Assembly (NCBI GenBank): GCA_027475525.1
Contig: JAMWFC010000132.1
Coordinates: 1,259,629 to 1,323,628 of the forward strand
Direction: 5' to 3'
From: Macrolepiota albuminosa
Taxonomy: Eukaryota > Basidiomycota > Agaricomycetes > Agaricales > Agaricaceae
Length of the DNA stretch: 64,000 nucleotides
The notes under the pieces are model-generated. The model saw nothing but the letters and a program-made list of their open reading frames with translations. It searched no databases and was not told the DNA's origin. Position 1 is the first letter of the stretch. Each line of letters opens with the position of its first letter. Shown here piece after piece: positions 41,933 to 54,170 of the stretch. The position numbers were made by a program, and so were the translations under genes.

Positions 41933-42103
41933 CGGGGTAGAGTCTCGCGGTGTGAACTGTTGTAAGTCCTCGATTGCAAAAAAACTCCTAACTACAACAT
42001 GTGTTCTGGTATATAAGTAAAACTAAGCGATCGTCAAGGAGAGTGATGTAAGTATAATGAAAACATATGGCTGAGAGTGTCACGTAGTCACGGAACCGCT
42101 ACA
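41892..42103 (-). repeat. Element 2 5' LTR (right copy)
   Basis: 212 bp, same as the left LTR by eye. In element orientation a TATATA box (ACTTATATACCAG) lies mid-LTR. Directly inside, the minus strand reads TATTTTGAACTTC; there is no TGG-type tRNA primer-binding site. Confidence 0.93.
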
Positions 42104-42245
42104 TCATGTCAGGACCCACATAAGACCCACATGGACGATTTTCTTCTTTTTCTGATATTGAATCTGATGTTTCGTGATCATTTGACTCGAGTTTCTTATT
42201 CCTCAAAAGTAATCTGGGCGGTCTCCATGCAAGTTTTGGAAGTAC

Positions 42246-42252
42246 TATAAAA
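42246..42252 (+). promoter_or_regulatory. TATA box of the right paralogue
   Basis: TATAAAA lies 35 bp before the ATG at 42287 and 143 bp from the outer edge of element 2. It is the only strong TATA match in this upstream region. Confidence 0.5.
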
Positions 42253-42286
42253 GGCCTCACAGTGGACAAGGTCGCCAACATCAAGC

Positions 42287-45257
42287 ATGGATTACATTTC
42301 CTTTCATCAGACGCTCTCTGATAACATTCGCTGTATCCAAGAATTGTTGAAAACGGAAGGTTCGAACTTTTATTGATGTTCGATGTCAACACTCACAGAA
42401 GGTATCTTTTAAAAGCACCACCAGAGAAGCCGAATAATTTCAACTTGGGTTACGTCAATGTGGCCGCAACGCCAGACGACCGTGCAGATCAGTTTGGGAA
42501 AGCCATGCTCCACACATATGATCGTCTTGGTCACATTTTTAACAAGGCCTCTGGGATGGAACTCATTCGTCCTTGGACTTCCGAGTCTTCTCTGGAAATA
42601 AAACAACATCTCGAAAATCTCAGAATTCCAACTATAGATCGTAAGCCATCTCTACTCCTGCATCGGCTCGGGGAGGAGAATCCGGTGGCCCTCGAAGACT
42701 CAATCTCACGGGCAGCGAGACTTGAAACCATCTTCCTCAAAGAAGAGTCAACGTATGGACTTCGGCATTCGTGAGTGGTGATTCCCTCCCCTGAGCATAG
42801 GTGTTTGTCCTAATTTATGTACTAGAGTATTGTTCAATACTTCCGGGGCGGGAAAGACTAGACTTGCTCTCGAAGGTCTTTGCAAGAATTGGGGGTTTTA
42901 TTTCACTTGTGAACGGGACGTCAGTGAATGTGGCTCTGCCGACCTCCAATGCGTGCTTGAAACGTCTGGCCGTGGATTTCTCAACGCATGCGGGCTTGAA
43001 GCGCATGTAGATTGGAATACAGTGAAGCACACAGAAAACCGGGAATGTGCAGAGAGGTGCTTCTTAGCAGTTCTGATTGCCCGTCTCTTGGTATTTCAAT
43101 GTTTTCTGGCTGCTCATGAAGTTTGGGGGAAGACGACTGCGGTCCCAGATCTCAAGAAGACCTGGCTTTTTTTGCAGCTCGATAACGATCTCTTAGCACG
43201 TTCCAGCCAACCTGATCTGATGCTGGAGCTTACTGCCCTTCTTTGTTATATGCCCAAGCCAGGCACATTGACCCCTCTCAGTGACAGACTTCTAAGACAA
43301 TGCAAAGAATATCTTGCGAATTTAGAATCTGAAGATTCCTCGTCACCAAAACACCAGAGAGACATGCAGGAGGTCCCCATCTATTGTGTTCTCGACGAGG
43401 CTCAAAGTGCCACGAGCTCGTTTCCTAATGCCTTTTGGGACAAGAGTGGATTGCATCAGCGGCCTGCCCTACGCGAATTGTTAAGGCTATGGTCAGTCGG
43501 TATGCAATGTGTGATTACAGGAACTTCATTGAATATCAAAGACGTTCGTGAAGCCATTTCTTCGACAGTGGGGAAGGCGATCAATAAGGTCGATGCTCCT
43601 GTCAATGACACTGGTTCATTCATCCTAGAAAGAGCCCAGATTGACAGGTTTCTGATGGCCTACCTTCCCGCAAAGTATCTAGCATCGCCTATTGGAAAAG
43701 AGCTTTCCCGACGCGTTAATTATTGGCTGGTCGGACGGTGAGTATCGCAGTGGTTTGCCAATAAACGTCTTGATTTCTGTACCTTCGCAACAGGCCGCGA
43801 TTCATCGCATCGTTTATCCAATACTTAATCGTTCACCATTTTCAAAACTGCCACGGTCTCCTCACATCTTACATTCAAGCCATAACAAAGTTTACTCCAG
43901 CGGATGGAGCGTTTTGGGAGAAACAAGAAGGTCCCATGCCCACATCAACCAGTCCGCTACCCGCCCCTTTCAATTTAGAGAGAGGTAAGTGATCTTTTTT
44001 GTCTTTTTATTCAAACTTGAGCTTTGAGTGTTTTTCAGCCCTCACATTACACAACTCCCTCCTTGATCCAGTACAGAGCTTGGTAAATCATCGGCTCATG
44101 CGTGGACGGACTGACTTTGAGAGCAGCGGCGAAGGCTTAGTCAATGTCAATCTTGTTGAATGCGGCTTTGCTCGATTTCCTGGTGTGAAATACCCAGATC
44201 CCATTTTCGATGAACCTCTTGCGTATCTTGCAGCTGATTTCTGGATTAATACCTGGGTTTCGAGACACGATTACTTCGTCCGGCGTATTGATCAGAACAC
44301 ACCGGAACAAAATGGACTGGAGCGATACATTGCTCTATGTTTGGCACATATCTTTGGGGAGTTTACGCTCCTCACTGAATTCTTCAAATTTGCAGAGAAT
44401 CTTGGCAACCCAGCACAGCTTGCCGATAAAAAGGCCAGACTTGTGTCGTTCTGGATCGACTCTAGTAATCAAACTTGCTATGCACCTGTCCACTTCCCGT
44501 TGACAAATAAGGTGGATCAATACAGTGGACGTGTAATCGTAGGCACTTCATCTCCAGCAAATATACTGGCATACAGTTCAACAGGACCCTCGGATGATCT
44601 TGACTGGTTGCAATTCAAGATCAATGCACCGTTTCTGTTTCCGACTGAGGCGTTTGGACCAGACATATTGTTTCGACTAGAGTTGGAAGGAGGTCAACTT
44701 CTTACTGTTGCACTGCAGGTGAAGCTCAGGGAATCAGGTTCCGCCTTGACCAATATCGATGGGTTGAGAAAAGCCATCAATAGCGTTGATCCAAGCAAGT
44801 TCTGGCGGGACGTAAGTGTCACAACATGGCTTTTATCTTTCGAATTTCTTTGCTAATGCATGGCCCTTAGAGAAAAGGGAAAGTTTACGCCCCAAAATCA
44901 TATCCAAGTCTTCCTTCTAAAACCCTCAACGCTCTCGATCAACTCCCTTCCAGGTTGAGTGACGAAAATGAAGGTTATCATAGCTTGATATGCGGACTAT
45001 TTGCGTTTCCTGCTTCGGAAAACCAAGTCATGTGCGATAAAATTCTTGCAAAGCTAGGTAGTGGTGAAGTCAAATTCAACTCCACCCACGAGTTCTTCAT
45101 GATCCCCACCGACCCCATTATACAAGTAACAAACGCAATGAAGCCAGGCAACGCCCTTGCACGTATGGAGGAAATAATCAAAAAACGCAAGAGTGACAAA
45201 ATGAAGAAATCTGGATTCAAAAACAAAGTAAATGGACACAAACCAAGGGGAAAGTAA
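42287..45257 (+). CDS. P-loop NTPase with PD-(D/E)XK-like nuclease end (Crinkler/RHS-like layout), right paralogue
   Basis: Six exons (42287-42359, 42416-42770, 42826-43737, 43794-43984, 44039-44811, 44871-45257) sum to 897 codons. Walker A is FNTSGAGKTR near residue 145, followed by LEGLCKNWGFYFTC. Walker B is YCVLDEAQSA near 328, and VITGTSLNI may be sensor 1. The C-terminal third has GPDILFRLELEGG (Asp about 718) and VALQVKLRES (Gln736-x-Lys738), the D...QxK form of the restriction-endonuclease fold. It ends in a Lys-rich tail (IIKKRKSDKMKKSGFKNK). Exon number, order and motifs parallel the gene at 29003-32214, so the two are old divergent duplicates. The Crinkler/RHS comparison is inference; no secretion signal is visible. 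Confidence 0.7.
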
Positions 45258-45692
45258 CCAAATTAGTCACTTTGATCAGGGGCGGTAGGATTTCATGCAC
45301 CCCCTCGAACACATACCAGGACATTCGCGTAGAATTACCGATGACGGTGTAGGCATAATTCAATCAAGGGATCGAGTTTAAGAATTGGGGCTGGTCCTCG
45401 AGCAGGGAGAGGCATGAGCGTTGGTATCAATCGTTCTGCAGCATCATTGGGGCCTAGATCTACTAAATTATTCATCTTGTAACAAGCAATTGCCAGTGTA
45501 CGAATCCCGAATCTTGAAGCCCCGTAGGGTTCGTTGTGACTTTGCATTAAGGGAGGTGCTAAACCCTTGGCTTCCACTGGTAAATATGAGTCTTTGGACC
45601 TCTCCTACACCTTAAAAACGCTTAAGAGAGGTTGCTGGACGTGAAACCCTTGAGATTCCTGAAGTTCCATCAGAATTTATCTTACCATCATC
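45258..45692. other. Intergenic region with one uncertain ORF
   Basis: Lies between the convergent ends of the NTPase gene and the LARP7-like gene. The minus strand 45335-45577 is open for 80 codons (SRFGIRTLAIACYKMNNLVD, PARGPAPILKLDPLIELC) and reads more like coding sequence than noise. No family is recognised and no splice partner was found. Confidence 0.3.
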
Positions 45693-47419
45693 TCAATACC
45701 TTTGCCTCTTCCGCTTCCCAGTCTCAATCGCCCCATCACCCCAATTTCCATTCCCACTCTCCACATTCGAAGACACCACCCCCTGCACAGACGCCAACGC
45801 TTTCTGGACCGCCTGTCTGCGAACCTTTTCGGGCACTTTCTCCCAATAAAGCTGTTCCCTTTTTCCCGTTACTAGTTCCATCAGGACCGGCGGAGACGTG
45901 CACTCTGATTCGGATAGTTTCCCGATATCGTCTAGGCCGGCGGAGTGGATCGTCAGGTGAGAGAGGAAGTGGTCGACGAGGATACGCGCGTGCTTTGGTG
46001 TGGCAAGTCGGAGGTGACACTAGAGAAGTGAATCAGAAGCAGTAACGAGGTGGGAGACAATCGCGTACGATATCCATGCCCTTGTTGTAATCGACATAAT
46101 CAATCCCGTCACTATTCATTTCATTTGAAGCGAGCGATAATCCTAACACGCGTCCGAAGAATTTTCGTAGCGTCGTTTTATTGGTCTCTGGGTGAACGTT
46201 GCGTACAAAAACAAGGGAATTGAATGGATAAGGGGAGGTGTTGTCAAGTTTTGGCGATTCCGTTGGTACTAAAACTCCGTCGTTAGCGTCTACTGGCTCA
46301 GAATTGGGTCTCGAGACAGGCCCCGTCGGTATGGGTCGTTCGGTAGCGTCTTGGAAAGCGTTTATCTCTGCCACTAAGCGTTGTCGGTAAGACAAGTATT
46401 CTTCCTTGAGCTGGACCCAGCGAGATTTTGACAGCGCACGAAATCCGAATTTTAAGGCCTCATCGACTTCGGCTGACGCTCCTAGATTTTCAAGGCCCAT
46501 GTCAACATTTTGCCTGCGATCCCAGGGCCATCGTTTGAGTAGGAAATCGACGTCGAGAATATCTTCAAGTACAATGAGAGCAAAGCCTTTATACGTCGGA
46601 GCATCGCCAGGTTTGTCTTGATGATGCGATGGAAGGATGATACCCTGCACACGAGTTGAACATGGTTCGGACAAAGACCGTTCCGAAAGCAGCGAGTTGA
46701 TAACGTGGACAATTGCTGGAGTAGTTTTGAACTGGATAGGAATATTCTCCTTGATAACAAAGTCAGAAAGGATGCCAAAGATGACTCGATTAACGAGACA
46801 CACCACGTAAATTGTTCTGTCCTCCCAATCCTGTCTGGAGTAACTCTGAGAGGGCCGCGTCGAGGTATTGCCCCTGTTTCTTTGGCGAACTTCGTATGCG
46901 CCAATGTCTCGCGTCCTCTCGCGTTTACCGGACCAAACTGATGACGATGGCTCTGAGACGAGCAGTCGTACTTCGAGCGCACTCGTAGCATTAGAACGCA
47001 AGGCTTTAGCAATCTGTATTTGCAAGTCCTCGATGTTTAAAGAACTAAGAACTTTGGATTGTCGAATTAGGTGGCTAAGAGGGAAAACTTGATAGAAACG
47101 ATTCAAACTCTAACGACGAAAAAGAAATGTGCAACTTACATCCATTCTCACTGTGCTCGTTGGACAAGGGTGTGCTACTGGAATCTACACAGCGTCGTAA
47201 GTCTGGGTCAGCCCACAAGGCGTAATCTGAAAGTGCAAGGTTGAAGAGGTTTATGTATTCCTCATCCGAGTATTTCGCCTTCTTCGTAGGCCCTGGAGTC
47301 GTGGTTGTCTTGGGAGGCAGAGATGGAACAGTCGAAGTAGATGTATGTGAGGCATGCTGGAAGTCTTTCTGCTTTCCCTTCACGAGAGAACGTGGTAGAA
47401 ATGGAAAAGTTGAAGCCAT
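45693..47419 (-). CDS. La-related protein, LARP7/Pof8-like
   Basis: Three exons (47419-47140, 47087-46069, 46019-45693) total 542 codons. A La motif lies at about residues 50-130: YSDEEYINLFNLALSDYALWADPDLRR, then GFFPLSHLIRQSKVLSSL and QIAKALRSNATSALEVRLLV. A second RNA-recognition-like segment is NSLVFVRNVHPETNKTTLRKFFG. The C-terminal end matches an xRRM: HLRLATPKHARILVDHF, then EQLYWEKVPEKVRRQAV, where Tyr-Trp is the hallmark pair. In animals LARP7 binds 7SK RNA; in fission yeast Pof8 binds telomerase and U6 RNA, so a telomerase or U6 role is the likelier one here. Exon 3 depends on the GTACGC donor at 46068; without it the xRRM would be lost. Confidence 0.75.
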
Positions 47420-47618
47420 GAGATGGCTCGAAGATCAAATCACAAATCCACAATGACATATGTATCAGTGCTTAACTAACTCCAAGTCGGATGTGAACCA
47501 TGGTATTCTACAGTCAACCAGGTATATAACGTGCCAAACCAAGTTTTAGAATTGCCAATGTATCCGTCAATCGCGACATTACATTACATTAAAAGTAATG
47601 TTTGACATCCTTTCCATA

Positions 47619-48791
47619 CTACCTTTGTCCGGCAGTTGGCGACGTGTTGCTACTGATTGATAGTTCCTTCATACTGCCAGAAAGAATAGAGCTTGGGGCG
47701 TCGTTAAAGACCTGCAGTGCAGCCCACAGATCTAGAGACCAAGAATATGAACGTTCAAGGTAAAAAACTTGGTTGAGGTTCAACAAGGAACCACCAACGT
47801 CCCGCCAAAAATACTCAATCAGCAAGCTCTTCCATTCTCCTTTCGTTGTCTGACAGTCTTGCTGGTCTTCTGGCACTAAATGAGCCTTTATTGTTTTCTC
47901 AAAGGAACGAGTAGACTTCTAGAACACCAAAGAGCGGTCGAGTGGTCGATGCCTTTCTGTGTTGTAATTTTGAAGGCGTGGATTGTAAGACGAGGCTCAG
48001 CTCAACGTTTCACCTGTATATATAACAGTTCCGTTGCATACATGATGGAGGTAAGAGTGAATGTACCCATCTTACAGACGTTGCCCGCAGCGCCCAGACA
48101 TTCCTCCCAGCACGCGGCGATTTCAAACACTAAAATGTTCGGCCAGACAAATTCACGCCGTGTACACTGCATATCAACACCCATGTGCATGAAATGTACT
48201 CACATTGGCGTCTTATCCGACATCACGCTGGAATGTTCGAGCGCCCGAGTTACTCAATGATCTTTTGTATACTGGTCGTTCGCAGTTGTCATTGATGATA
48301 GTCATGTCGCTGTAGAACGCACATGGACGCTATGCATGCCAACGTGTTGTCGTTCTCCTTCGCACCCGTCGAGGAAGACGACTGAAACCGAGGCCTTGGG
48401 TGTAGAGCAGTTGCACAGAATACTTGACCTTTTGCTCCTGAAGCGTGTAGGGTTGGATGTGTTTCGTCTCATTGAATAGGTGTAGGCACGATGGACCTAA
48501 CTTGATCGCCTCCAGAACTTTGTGGACTGCTCCTAGAATATGTCAGTAAAACGTATTCACCACCAATATCTCACATCTAAGGTCACATCCAAGAGCTTAA
48601 ATTGAAAATTGCAGCCGCCCTTCATATATGCTCAGGAGAACATCGTTTGAGAAGTTTGGAGTTTGATGAGCTCGAGGTGGCTGATAAGATGCAATTGATA
48701 CACCGGCCTGACAAACGAATGTAAGTCCGGAGAGAGGAACAAACTCCAATGCGAGAGCGATCACATGCTCTCGCTCCCTCTTTGAACTCAT
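47619..48791 (-). CDS. Multi-exon gene of unknown function
   Basis: Several minus-strand stretches read like exons: MSSKREREHVIALALEFVPL (48791), CLHLFNETKHIQPYTLQEQK (about 48500), REFVWPNILV and ECLGAAGNVCKMGTFTLTSI (about 48150), and QTTKGEWKSLLIEYFWRDVG with LDLWAALQVFNDAPSSIL, ending at 47619. The last two join through the exon KGIDHSTALWCSR using donors at about 48006 and 47926. Upstream joins are unsettled, so the start and exon count are provisional. No domain is recognised. Confidence 0.4.
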
Positions 48792-49909
48792 ACCCTCATC
48801 TTCCCTAGCAAAACGCGTTTTCTCTTCCCTTCTTCTGTCATTACTTATCTCAACGCGTTTCCTCTTGCCTTCTCATGTCTACCTCGAACCTATCGGATAC
48901 CCCTACTCCCTCTTACGACACGAAACGCTGCTTACATTGATCTTTCACAAAGTCACTACTCCAAAATATAGCAAAGCTTTGAAACAACTATAGGAGATTT
49001 CTACGCTTGAAAGATACACTCATTAATCGGAAACATCGTAAGTGTTCAGAGACCCTAACGTCGATAGCGAACCAACCAGAGCATTCATAATGAAAATACC
49101 CTCGAGCGCATGTATGTTGCCTTTATTTGTCGCAAGGTCTTGGCGGGATGAAGGAAAACAGTGAAGACTTGCATTGACCATGTTTGTGCTTGAATGACGA
49201 GATGATACAATATCGCCTTAATCGCGCGTCAAGCTTGCACGAAGGGCGTATTTCATGAATATAGTGAACTAGTCTTCCGTCTGCTATACGACTGTGGGCT
49301 TCTGTTATGGCATTCTGTATCACCTCCATCCCTATCGATGTCCCTTGAAAAGGTCGGTCTATCTATGAGCCTGAGTCAGGACTTATAAATACATGTCCAA
49401 TTATGATTCTCTTAGAGGCTATGTTCGTGTGCACCAGTCGACATTGCCGACAGGTCGTGGACTTGGACTGAAGAAAAACACAACGAACCTCGTGCACTTT
49501 ATCGAGGTATGTACTTACACCCGCATCGTTTTGTTGCTTTTCTACAATCACCTTCAACAGGTATCGCAGCCCGCAGCCTGATGTTGACAAATGATGTGAA
49601 GCTGGTGATCATTGCAAGAAAGGATGGGACTGTAACGGCGCCGAGTCAGCAGATATATGATTGGCCAGCGCATGCTACCTTATCGCGTGAGAATTGTCGA
49701 AGTATTAGTGGGAATCTCAGCGTGATTTCTATCCTCAAATTGGCATTTCTTCTTCTCACCTCTGACAAGACTGGTGATTTCTTGATTGATATTTGAAAAC
49801 GCTGTGAAAAGATGATCAGATGATCTCTGACTCTGGGAGAACGACACGTTGCTTACTCTTTACACTGAACCCCCAACTTTGAACCTTCGTACGAGATTGT
49901 CTTATTGCT
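48792..49909. other. Intergenic region before the NLR
   Basis: Only short, overlapping open stretches on both strands (49123-49329 and 49363-49590 minus, 49393-49581 plus), none convincing. It presumably holds the divergent promoters of the unknown gene and the NLR. Confidence 0.4.
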
Positions 49910-52900
49910 ATGTCGCACAACCCTCAGAAACAAGATATGCACGGTCAACGCTCAAAGAGGAAATTGGTCCAAAATCGCCTTGCTTCGATAAAGGATCTTT
50001 TCAAGAAGCGCGGTAGTCGTACTCGATCGCCTTCTCCTCAAACTGAGGGGCCAAGTGCAGATGGTCCAACTGCAAGCAGTCAAGGTCCATCTGGAGTGCC
50101 CATTATTAGTACATACGCATCATTAACTTCTGATATCCTCAGGTCCGCAAGGTCCTACCATGGTCATTTCAACTGAAGAAATTCCTTCTCCTCCCAATAC
50201 CCCTAAGGGAACAAATGTTTCATTAGATACAGCTGAGCAGGCAAGAGGTGGTGAGTGCATCAATGTTCTCACATTACAGAGTTTGAACAAGTACTAATAG
50301 GTCCTGGAAACTCTTGGGCATCTAATACCATGCCTTCTAAAATTGTGCCGGAAGAAACTTACAGTGCTACATCAGGTAAATGATTGATTGAAACAAAGAT
50401 GCAATGAACTCACTTTCAATAGGTTGTTCTTATGGCTCAAAGGCTAGGGATGGATTCAAAACTGCTTGGCATGGCCTCCAAATGCTTCTTGGACAGGTGG
50501 AGGGGTTACTTGAAGGGACACCTTTCAAAGAGCCAGTTGCTATTGTCAACATGCTTATTCAGCTTGGCAATGTAAATTCTTATTGTATTTCTCTGAGTGC
50601 TTTGCTAAAGATCAATGCAGGCTGTGGACAATAACCATGAAACACTCAAGGAATTGATAAATATTATTAAAAAACGAGTTGAAACTATAGGAGAAGCTTT
50701 GGTTAGTGAAGATGCTGCAGATACAGTTTCAACAAAGATGAAAAGAGATTTTGCAAGGTGTGCATGATGGATTGATCTCATCACTTGTCTTCTTACCAAT
50801 ATGTAGAATTTTGCTTGAAGATCTTTTTGAGCTTGATAAACTGAAAAATAACAGATTATGGCGAAATATTTTGGAAAATGAACAAATTAAGACAAGAATT
50901 CAAAATATTCTTAGAAATATTGATGAAAATACCAAGGACTTTCATGTATGTTTTTCAATATGTGAATGCTAATTATTAATAGTGATACTGCAATTTTTTT
51001 AGCTTAAAATCATGCTTAGCATTGACAAATATACATCTGCTATGTTCTCAAAACTTGAGGTAGTTTAACTGCTAGTATAAGTAATGGATGAAAATTGATA
51101 TATTTATTAGCGACTTCAACTTAATACCTGGCCTCGTTCACGCAAAGCAGTTTTTAATGCTGATCTTGGAAATATAAAACAGTTATCTCGTGGACCTTGC
51201 ACTCCAAATACTCGTGTTTCTATTCTTGAACAAATATATAAATGGGCACAAGATGTAACATCAGAATCTCCTTGTGTTTTCTGGTTAACTGGCCAAGCAG
51301 GATCAGGAAAAACAACAATTGCATATACTGTGGCTCAGCATTTCAGTGATGAGGCTCTAAATATGCCTTGCCTTTTGAAAGCCACATTTTTTTGTTCTCG
51401 ACAGTTTCATGATACAAAGCATCAGAGATTTATTATTCCAACACTTGTATATCAGCTTGCTCGAAACTCAAAGTCATTTGCACAATCCTTATATAATGCT
51501 GATAAGTTTGACTCAGTTGATATACTTTCATTTGAAAAGCAGATAAAGGATCTTTTAGCTGATCCATGGCAAAAATCTATAGATAAACGTTTAACCAATT
51601 TTTCATCATATCTTATTATTATTGATGCTTTGGATGAAATTGAAGGAAGAGGAGGATTAACTTTTCTAAAAGACCTCTTTACAATGATCAATGATAATTA
51701 CTTGTCTGGCCTCAAATTTCTTGTTACAAGTCGACCAGATCCTGAGCTTGCTCATTTATGTGAATCATTTACATCAAAAACTGTTTGTCATCTTTATGAT
51801 GTTGCTAAAGAAGATGTTCAAAAAGATATTGAAAAATATCTATATAATAATCTTCCAAAACTTCAAAATGATTCTAAACTTATTGATCTTGCAAAAAAAG
51901 CAGATGGCCTCTTTATTTATGCCTCGACTGCAGTTAAATATATATCTTATGCTGATGGATCTACTTCAATGGAGCAGCAAAAAAAATTGAAAACATTGCT
52001 TGCACCTTATGCACATTCTTTACAAACAGACCAACTCTCACAAATTGATGAACTTTATTATCAAATTTTGTCTGAAGCTTTTTATGGCTTTGACAATGAT
52101 GATTTAAGTGCTCGATTAAAAGTTTTACACACTTTTCTTTGTGCAGAAGAGCGTATTTCTTTTTCTCTTGCTGCAGCACTCAATGATTCTAAAGATATAG
52201 ACCAGGCTCAAAATGTTGTTAAAAAACTCCATGCAGTTCTTTTTGTCAAAGATGAATGTGTTTTTTGGTATCATGCATCTTTTCCTGATTTTATTTTTAA
52301 ACAAGCTCACTCAAAAATCACTATACAAAAATATAATTTGGATATATTTTGTGATGCAGTTGTTCATAAAAAATTTCTTGCTACTCGCTGTTTTAGCATT
52401 ATGATGACAGACCTTAAATTCAATATTTGTGATCTAGAGTCATCATTTTTATTTGATAAAGAAGTGCCTGATCTTGAAACAAAAAGAAAGAAAATTTCCA
52501 GTGAATTAAAATATGCATGTAAATACTGGGCTCATCACATGGCTCAGGCTATAGTCAACACTCTTTCATCTAGTATATTTGAGTACTTTTCAGATAAAAT
52601 ACTGAAGTTTCTTTATGAAAAACTCCTTTTTTGGATAGAAACTATGAATCTTATGTGTTTGTCTCATAATTGTGGAACAATTCTTCAACAAGTAGCCCAA
52701 GATATTTCTAATGTAAGGCATCTAGTCTGGTTGGACCACCATTGCTCAGCTTATAATCTTAATCAGTATAAAACAAAAGCAATAAAAATAGTTGAAGATC
52801 TTCGAGATGCTGCAAACTTTGCTATATATTTCAGTGCAAACAAATTAGCATTGTCAACTCCCCATCTTTATATTTCTGCATTAGCAACATGGACAGGCAG

Positions 52901-54170
52901 CAGTCTTATAACACAATGGAAATATCAATTTAGAGGCCTACCATTGATTAATAGTCATGACATGATAATACCATTGTTGAAATTAAATTCTATTGCAGAA
53001 GTATTGTGTGTTGCATTTTCACATGATGGAATGCACATTGGGTTTGGATCTTCTGACAAAGTTGTACAAGTATGGAATACCTTAATTGGTAAACAAGTAC
53101 AAAAACTCCAAGGCCATACTAGTAAAGTGAGATCTGTTTCATTTTCACCTGATGGAATCCACATTGTATCTGGATCTGATGATAAATCTGTACGAGTGTG
53201 GAATATTTCAACTGGCAAAGAAGTGCAGCAATTACAAGGCCATACTGAAGTAGTCACATCTGTTGCATTTTCACCTGATGGTACTCAAATTGTATCTGGA
53301 TCTGCTGATCATTCTGTACGAGTATGGAATGTTTCAATTAAAAATGAAGTGCGGCAATTGCAAGGCCATAAAAGTCAGGTCACATCTGTTTCATTCTCAC
53401 CTGATGGAACTCAAATCGCATCTGGATCTGATGATGAATCTGTACAAGTATGGAATGTTTCAACTGGTGAAAAAGTGCAGCAATTCTATTATACTGATAA
53501 AGTTACATCTATTGCATTTTCACCTGATGGAACTTTAATTGTATTTGGATCTGCTTATGGTTCTATACGAGTATGGAATGTTTCAATTAAAAGTGAAGTG
53601 CAGCGGTTACGAGGCCATAAAAATCAGGTCACATCTGTTTCATTCTCACCTGATGGAACTCAAATTGTCTCTGGATCTGATGACAAATCTGTACAAGTGT
53701 TGAATGTTTCAACTGGTGAAATAATGCAGCAATTCTATCATACTGATAAAGTTACATCTATTGCATTTTCACCTGATGGAACTCTAATTGTATCTGGATC
53801 TGCTGACCATTCTGTACAGGTGTGGAGTATCTTGTCTGCTACTGCTAAAGAGCAATTACAAAACTACAATTGTGCAATCTCTCCACATAACATGGTCCAA
53901 CGTGTCTGTAAATGCACCCACAAACTTTCACTTAAATGGTATTTTACTTCAGATGGCTGGATTTGGTCCTCTGTCAATCATAAACCTTTAATGTGGGTTC
54001 CAGATAATATCCTTAAAACACTTGATCATCCTCAGAATGGTTTTCTTATCTTTGAATCTGGTTTTTCTTCTCTTGATCTATCTCGATGTAATTTTGGCTA
54101 TCACTGGATGGAGTGTTACACACTACAAAATAACCAAAATAGTGAAATTTTATGTCACAACTTGATTTGA
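49910..54170 (+). CDS. NACHT-WD40 NLR-type receptor
   Basis: Eight exons (49910-50108, 50143-50250, 50301-50375, 50423-50571, 50621-50757, 50807-50945, 51003-51059, 51111-54170) sum to 1,308 codons. A basic N-terminus (KRKLVQNRLASIKDLFKKRG) leads to a helical domain at about 130-290 (FKTAWHGLQMLLGQVEGLLE). NACHT: Walker A GQAGSGKTT at about 349, Walker B SYLIIIDALDE about 457, VTSRPDPEL after it. The middle resembles winged-helix/helical NLR linkers. Seven WD40 repeats fill residues about 915-1195 (VTSVSFSPDGTQIVSGSDDKS type), enough for one propeller, followed by a conserved-looking tail (LKWYFTSDGWIWSS). Such fungal NLRs act in non-self recognition and programmed death. The gene is markedly AT-rich and intact, unlike its GC-richer neighbours. 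Confidence 0.88.

Larger units (their letters stand above)
32520..42103 (-). mobile_element. Element 2: young chromodomain Ty3/gypsy retrotransposon
   Basis: Bounded by 212-bp LTRs (32520-32731 and 41892-42103) that look identical by eye, with TG...CA ends and target duplications TCATG (32515-32519 and 42104-42108). On the minus strand the order is gag, zinc knuckle, protease, RT, RNase H, integrase plus chromodomain, extra ORF. Despite identical LTRs, gag-pol carries several in-frame TGA codons. It sits between two divergent host genes and splits their common upstream region, so it could alter expression of both. Confidence 0.95.
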
